Source: Shiella aurantiaca (GTDB lineage: Bacteria > Bacteroidota > Bacteroidia > Cytophagales > Cyclobacteriaceae). Taken from it: a DNA stretch of 64,000 bases. The stretch spans positions 62,001-126,000 of the forward strand of contig JAUHJS010000004.1 of assembly GCA_030412945.1 (NCBI GenBank), in the 5' to 3' direction. The notes beneath the pieces were generated by a model that saw only the letters and a list, made by a program, of their open reading frames with translations, searched no databases and was not told the origin of the DNA. A program made the translations under genes and the position numbers. This document shows, piece by piece, positions 60,319-64,000 of the stretch. How positions within the stretch are numbered: the first letter of the stretch is position 1; each line of letters opens with the position of its first letter.

Positions 60319-63300
60319 ATGCATACATCACTCCACCATATTAAAAGCCAACTTAGGCAGTACAAGAAAAAGTACTTCCTGAACCGGATAATCCGTGGGG
60401 TAATTATTTGCCTAAGCCTACTGCTACTTACCTTTTTGCTCATTAATGGGCTGGAGTATTTTCTGTACCTAAGTAGCACGGTTAAAATTCTTATCCTGAG
60501 TATCTCGGGTATTTTAGCGCTTTTCACCTTAGCTTATTGGGTGGCGTATCCGGCTTATCAATTGAGCCAGAACGAACGGTACCTAAGTGATGAGGAAGCA
60601 GCCGAACAAATCGGAAAATACTTTACTGAAATTGATGATAAACTATTGAACATCATTCAGTTAAGCAAATTAGAATCGAATCAAAATGAATTGATACTGG
60701 CCAGTATCAATCAAAAGGCAAAAGCCCTTTCGGTTATTCCTTTTGTGCAATCCATCGACCTAAAAAAGAATACACGCTACCTGCGCTACCTCTACTGGCC
60801 GCTAGGCGCTGCTTTGCTGCTTTTACTGCTCATTCCTCAGTTCTACACAGAAGGTACGGCACGCATTATCGACTATAAAACTTCGTACAAACCTGAAGCA
60901 CCCTTTACGTTTGTGCTTGTGAGTGAGCTGAGGACGTTCAAAAACGATGATTATGAGATACAGGTAAAGCTTGAAGGTAAAAGCATTCCTTCCGAGCTTT
61001 TATTAGTGATGGATAACCGTGAGATACCGCTCAGCAAAAATTCTTCGGGGCTATATACCTACACACTCAGCAAAATTCAACACAACGAAGTATTCTCTTT
61101 CAGTGCCGCTGGTTTTAGTTCTACAGATTATCGCTTAGAAATGGTAGAAAGGCCTGATATTAAATCATTTACGATTACGGCTGAATACCCTTCGTATCTA
61201 CGCAAAAATCCTGAGAAGTTTGTCAATACCGGAAACCTAGAAGTACCGGAAGGCACCTTGCTTACCTGGCAGATACAAGCCCCGAGTGCCGATAGCGCTC
61301 ACATTTCGTTTCCGAATGTAAAACTGGCATTAGAAGAAAGCCAAGGTCGTTTCAAATGCACATTAGCTGCTGAAAATACCAGTCCTTATGAAATTAGGCT
61401 CAGCAATGCCTACAGCACGAATAAAATGCCCATTGAATATCGCCTATCCGTTACCAAAGACGAATATCCACAGCTTGAAATAGAACAGTATCAAGATACT
61501 AGTCTGTTCAGCTTTATTATGCTGGGAGGTAATATTGCCGATGATCATGGCCTAAGCCGCTTTGTGCTACACTATACGTATACCGACAATAAAGGCGAAA
61601 TCCAGCAAAAACAAGAGTCTATCCCTTTCAATGACAAAAGCAGTAACCAAAGTTTTCTGTACCAATGGAACCTTCCTCAAATAGAAATGCAAGAAGGCAC
61701 AGCCATAGACTATTACCTTGAAGTATGGGACAACGATGGGGTAAATGGACGCAAATCGACCAAAAGTACCCGATTTGCCTTTAAAATCCCTACAGAAAAA
61801 GAGCGTAGTGAGATGGCGGAAAAAACCTCACAAGCAGCTCAAAATCAATTAGATAAAACGCTTGATAAGGCCAAGAAACTAGAAGAAAGTGTTAAAGAAA
61901 TTAGCGAGCGGCTTAAGGGAAAAAAGGAGGTCAATTATCAGGAAGAAAAAATACTACAAGAGCTTCTTAAAAAGCGAAAAGAACTGGACGAGGAGATAAA
62001 TCGATTAAAAGACCTCAATGAAGACCTGAAAGAAAAAAATGAAGCCTTGGGCACACAAAGCGAGGAGCTTCAGAAAAAGGCTGAAGAGTTGAAAAAACTG
62101 ATGGACGAAGTGCTGGACGAGGAAACCCGTAAGCTTTATGAAGAATTGCAGCGATTATTGGAAGAAAAAGCCGATATTAATCAAATCCAGAATCAATTAG
62201 AGAAAATCAGCAAAAAGGAAAATAACCTCGAAAAAGAGCTAGAAAGGAGCATAGAACTTTTCAAAAGGATGAAGTTTGACCAAGCGCTAGAACAGAATAT
62301 CCAAGCACTTGAAAAACTGGAAGAAAAACAAAAGGAACTGAATCAAAAAACAGAAAAGTCTACTAAAGAAGAGATGCCATCGCTTAGCGAAGAGCAAAAG
62401 GAAATAGAAAAAGAGTTTGAGGAATGGCAACAAGAGCAAGAAAAACTGAAAGATTTTAATCAGGACCTCAAAAATCCGAATTCACTTCCTGATACGAAAG
62501 AAGAAGAGGAAAGCATACAGCAAGAGTTGAAAAACAGCTCGGAGTCTTTACAAGAACAGAAACAGAAAGATGCAAAGCAATCGCAGCAAAAAGCCGCTGA
62601 GCAAATGCAACAACTCAAAGAGCAGATGCAGCAAATGCAAAGCAGCATGCAAATGGAAAGCTTGAGTGAAAATTTGGATAACCTGCGCGATATAGTGGAC
62701 AATCTGGTAAAACTCTCCATGCGTCAAGAAAACCTTATGAAATCCATTCGGGAGATTAACCCATCCGACCCGCGCTTTGTAGAATTGAGCCAGCAGCAAC
62801 TATTCTTGCAAAACGACACTAAAATTGTAAAAGATAGTCTCGAATCCTTAGCCCAACGAGTTTTTCAAATTCAAAGCTTTATTACGCGCGAACTAACTGA
62901 CCTCGACCAATACCTCAACGAAAGCACCGAGGCCCTTAGGGAACGCAATAAAGGCACAGCTAATGTAAAGCAGCAATTTGCCATGAGTAGCTACAACAAC
63001 CTTGCTTTGCTGTTGGATGAGGTATTGCAACAAATGCAACAGCAAATGGCCGATGCTATGGGCAATCCGCAAAAAGGAAACAAGAAAAAACAGGGCACAC
63101 CTAGCATGAGCCAATTGCAGCAACAACTCAACCAAAAGATTCAAGACCTTCAGAAAAATGGGAAATCGGGCAGGCAGCTTTCCGAACAACTAGCAGAAAT
63201 GGCCGCAGAACAAGAACGTATCCGTGAGATGCTCCGTGAGCTTAATGAGAAGTCAGGAGGGAAAGAAGGTTTAGGAGGTAACCCGGAAGAAATTATGCGT

Positions 63301-63600
63301 AAGATGGAACAAACGGAAAACGATTTGGTGAACAAGCGCATTACTCCTCAAACCATCAAACGTCAGCAGGAAATCCTGACACGCTTGTTGGAAACGGAAA
63401 ATGCCGAGAAAGAAAGAGAGCTAGATAAAGAACGCAAAGCAGAAAGCGCCAAGCAACAAAACAAAGACTTACCTCCCGCCTTTGAAAAGTATATAGAGAG
63501 CAAGAAAAAGGAATTGGAGATGTATAAAACTGTACCTCCCAAGCTTAGTCCGTATTATAAGAAAGAAGTGAACAATTATTTTAAACGCATAAATCAATAA
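60319..63600 (+). CDS. DUF4175 membrane protein
   Basis: A 1093-residue Bacteroidota membrane protein. Two N-terminal helices (about 30-50 and 55-75) and one near 157-175 precede an extracytoplasmic part with repeats of strands (IKSFTITAEYPSYLRKNPEK, LEIEQYQDTSLFSFIMLG) and a long Glu/Lys/Gln-rich coiled coil (about 500-840) that is hydrophilic and repetitive. The C-terminal part (about 940-1093) includes Gln-rich PQTIKRQQEILTRLLETENA. DUF4175 proteins are of unknown function. It starts 34 bases after the exonuclease gene and is followed one base after its stop by the RsbW-like gene. Confidence 0.85.
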   Translation: MHTSLHHIKSQLRQYKKKYFLNRIIRGVIICLSLLLLTFLLINGLEYFLYLSSTVKILILSISGILALFTLAYWVAYPAYQLSQNERYLSDEEAAEQIGKYFTEIDDKLLNIIQLSKLESNQNELILASINQKAKALSVIPFVQSIDLKKNTRYLRYLYWPLGAALLLLLLIPQFYTEGTARIIDYKTSYKPEAPFTFVLVSELRTFKNDDYEIQVKLEGKSIPSELLLVMDNREIPLSKNSSGLYTYTLSKIQHNEVFSFSAAGFSSTDYRLEMVERPDIKSFTITAEYPSYLRKNPEKFVNTGNLEVPEGTLLTWQIQAPSADSAHISFPNVKLALEESQGRFKCTLAAENTSPYEIRLSNAYSTNKMPIEYRLSVTKDEYPQLEIEQYQDTSLFSFIMLGGNIADDHGLSRFVLHYTYTDNKGEIQQKQESIPFNDKSSNQSFLYQWNLPQIEMQEGTAIDYYLEVWDNDGVNGRKSTKSTRFAFKIPTEKERSEMAEKTSQAAQNQLDKTLDKAKKLEESVKEISERLKGKKEVNYQEEKILQELLKKRKELDEEINRLKDLNEDLKEKNEALGTQSEELQKKAEELKKLMDEVLDEETRKLYEELQRLLEEKADINQIQNQLEKISKKENNLEKELERSIELFKRMKFDQALEQNIQALEKLEEKQKELNQKTEKSTKEEMPSLSEEQKEIEKEFEEWQQEQEKLKDFNQDLKNPNSLPDTKEEEESIQQELKNSSESLQEQKQKDAKQSQQKAAEQMQQLKEQMQQMQSSMQMESLSENLDNLRDIVDNLVKLSMRQENLMKSIREINPSDPRFVELSQQQLFLQNDTKIVKDSLESLAQRVFQIQSFITRELTDLDQYLNESTEALRERNKGTANVKQQFAMSSYNNLALLLDEVLQQMQQQMADAMGNPQKGNKKKQGTPSMSQLQQQLNQKIQDLQKNGKSGRQLSEQLAEMAAEQERIREMLRELNEKSGGKEGLGGNPEEIMRKMEQTENDLVNKRITPQTIKRQQEILTRLLETENAEKERELDKERKAESAKQQNKDLPPAFEKYIESKKKELEMYKTVPPKLSPYYKKEVNNYFKRINQ

Positions 63601-63601
63601 G

Positions 63602-64000
63602 ATGAATTCAATCAAACTCCAAATTCCCTCTTTGGTAGAGAACATCCGTATTGTGGAAAGCTTTATCGACAACGCTAAGGACAAATACGAGTGGGATGAC
63701 GACATTTATGGCAACATCATGATAGCCGTTACCGAAGCCGTAAACAATGCCATCAAGCATGGCAACCGAAGCGACAAGTCAAAAATGGTGCATCTACAAC
63801 TCGATTTGGCCGAAAATAAAATCCAGTTTCAGGTAGAAGACGAAGGCAAAGGTTTCAATTACGTAAGTTTGCCCGACCCTACGGCTCCTGAAAACCTGGA
63901 AAAACCCGGAGGGAGAGGAATCTTTCTCATGAAACATTTATGCGATGAAGTATCCTTCTCAAAAGAAGGACGTGCCGTTTCGCTTACCTTTTATTTCAAT
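63602..64000 (+). CDS. RsbW-like anti-sigma/serine kinase ATP-binding protein, 3' end cut by the window
   Basis: The first 133 codons of a GHKL ATPase-type regulator. It reads MNSIKLQIPSLVENIRIVE, then the N-box VTEAVNNAIKHGN, the G1 box VEDEGKGFNY and the G2-like GGRGIFLMKHL; these are the RsbW/SpoIIAB features of kinases that bind and phosphorylate anti-sigma antagonists. The gene starts one base after the DUF4175 stop (TAAGATG). A SpoIIE-type phosphatase with TPRs lies at 8454 and could oppose it in a partner switch, but this is a distant guess. Confidence 0.88.
   Translation, partial: MNSIKLQIPSLVENIRIVESFIDNAKDKYEWDDDIYGNIMIAVTEAVNNAIKHGNRSDKSKMVHLQLDLAENKIQFQVEDEGKGFNYVSLPDPTAPENLEKPGGRGIFLMKHLCDEVSFSKEGRAVSLTFYFN

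Noticed and set aside
60319-63600. Glu/Lys/Gln-rich stretches in DUF4175 as a tandem DNA repeat
   Set aside because: The repetition is in amino-acid composition only; the underlying bases do not form a regular repeat.
1-64000. tRNA, rRNA, CRISPR array or complete insertion sequence
   Set aside because: Scanned by eye for TPsiC-like GGTTCGA loops, repeat-spacer patterns and transposase motifs; none was convincing.

Overview
The window looks like chromosomal DNA of a member of the Bacteroidota, most likely a free-living Cytophagales or Flavobacteriales-like bacterium. The evidence is the presence of a gliding-motility lipoprotein GldJ homologue, Bacteroidota-restricted families (DUF4175, a Lacal_2735-type small protein, DUF2279, a TPR plus SpoIIE-phosphatase sensor), an almost complete lack of Shine-Dalgarno sites, at least one promoter of the TTG-N18/19-TAnnTTTG type, and many lipoproteins and exported proteins. 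No rRNA, tRNA, CRISPR array, complete insertion sequence or prophage was seen.

Layout. 1-1914: type II restriction-modification pair on the minus strand, cut by the window edge. 2217-3615: AlkA-like glycosylase, a TlpA-like thioredoxin and a DoxX-like remnant. 3656-8315: a membrane SRPBCC protein, then an MFS transporter, a tandem universal stress protein and a CPA2 antiporter. 8454-10592: TPR/SpoIIE phosphatase. 10690-12448: an AT-rich ATPase plus TOPRIM-like nuclease pair with apparent frameshifts, probably a decaying defence system. 12535-16270: MazG, a small cysteine-rich membrane protein, phosphoglucosamine mutase, cysteine desulfurase. 16377-20976: AT-rich accessory block with a TonB-dependent receptor, a SpoIIAA/STAS-like protein and an AraC regulator whose upstream region holds helically phased ATAC repeats. 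21136-28284: a 1601-residue exported protein, a bestrophin-like protein and a polytopic membrane protein. 28417-36772: RbfA, a LolC/E-type permease lacking a usual start codon, SNF2 helicase, RadA, M20 dipeptidase. 36939-43595: DsbD, charged and lipid-anchored envelope proteins. 43588-47829: release factor 1 and a YfiR/HAMP-GAF-PAS/lipoprotein operon. 47821-56677: Tag, SDR, transglutaminase-like protein, aldehyde dehydrogenase, AsmA-like protein, GldJ. 56754-64000: exported proteins, ComF, AhpD-like protein, exonuclease III, DUF4175 and an RsbW-like ATP-binding protein running off the end.

How the genes work together. Much of the window is housekeeping: base-excision repair (two different 3-methyladenine glycosylases and exonuclease III), recombination (RadA, SNF2, ComF), translation (RF1, RbfA), cell-wall precursor synthesis (GlmM), iron-sulfur supply (cysteine desulfurase) and envelope biogenesis (LolC/E, DsbD, AsmA, lipoproteins). 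Partner-switching signalling is hinted at by the SpoIIE-type phosphatase, a STAS-like protein and the RsbW-like protein, although these are far apart. The accessory segments (restriction-modification, ATPase/TOPRIM, AraC/STAS/TonB block) look richer in A+T than their neighbours by eye and are the likeliest places for transferred or unusual systems. All family assignments come from reading the sequence; no database search was possible.
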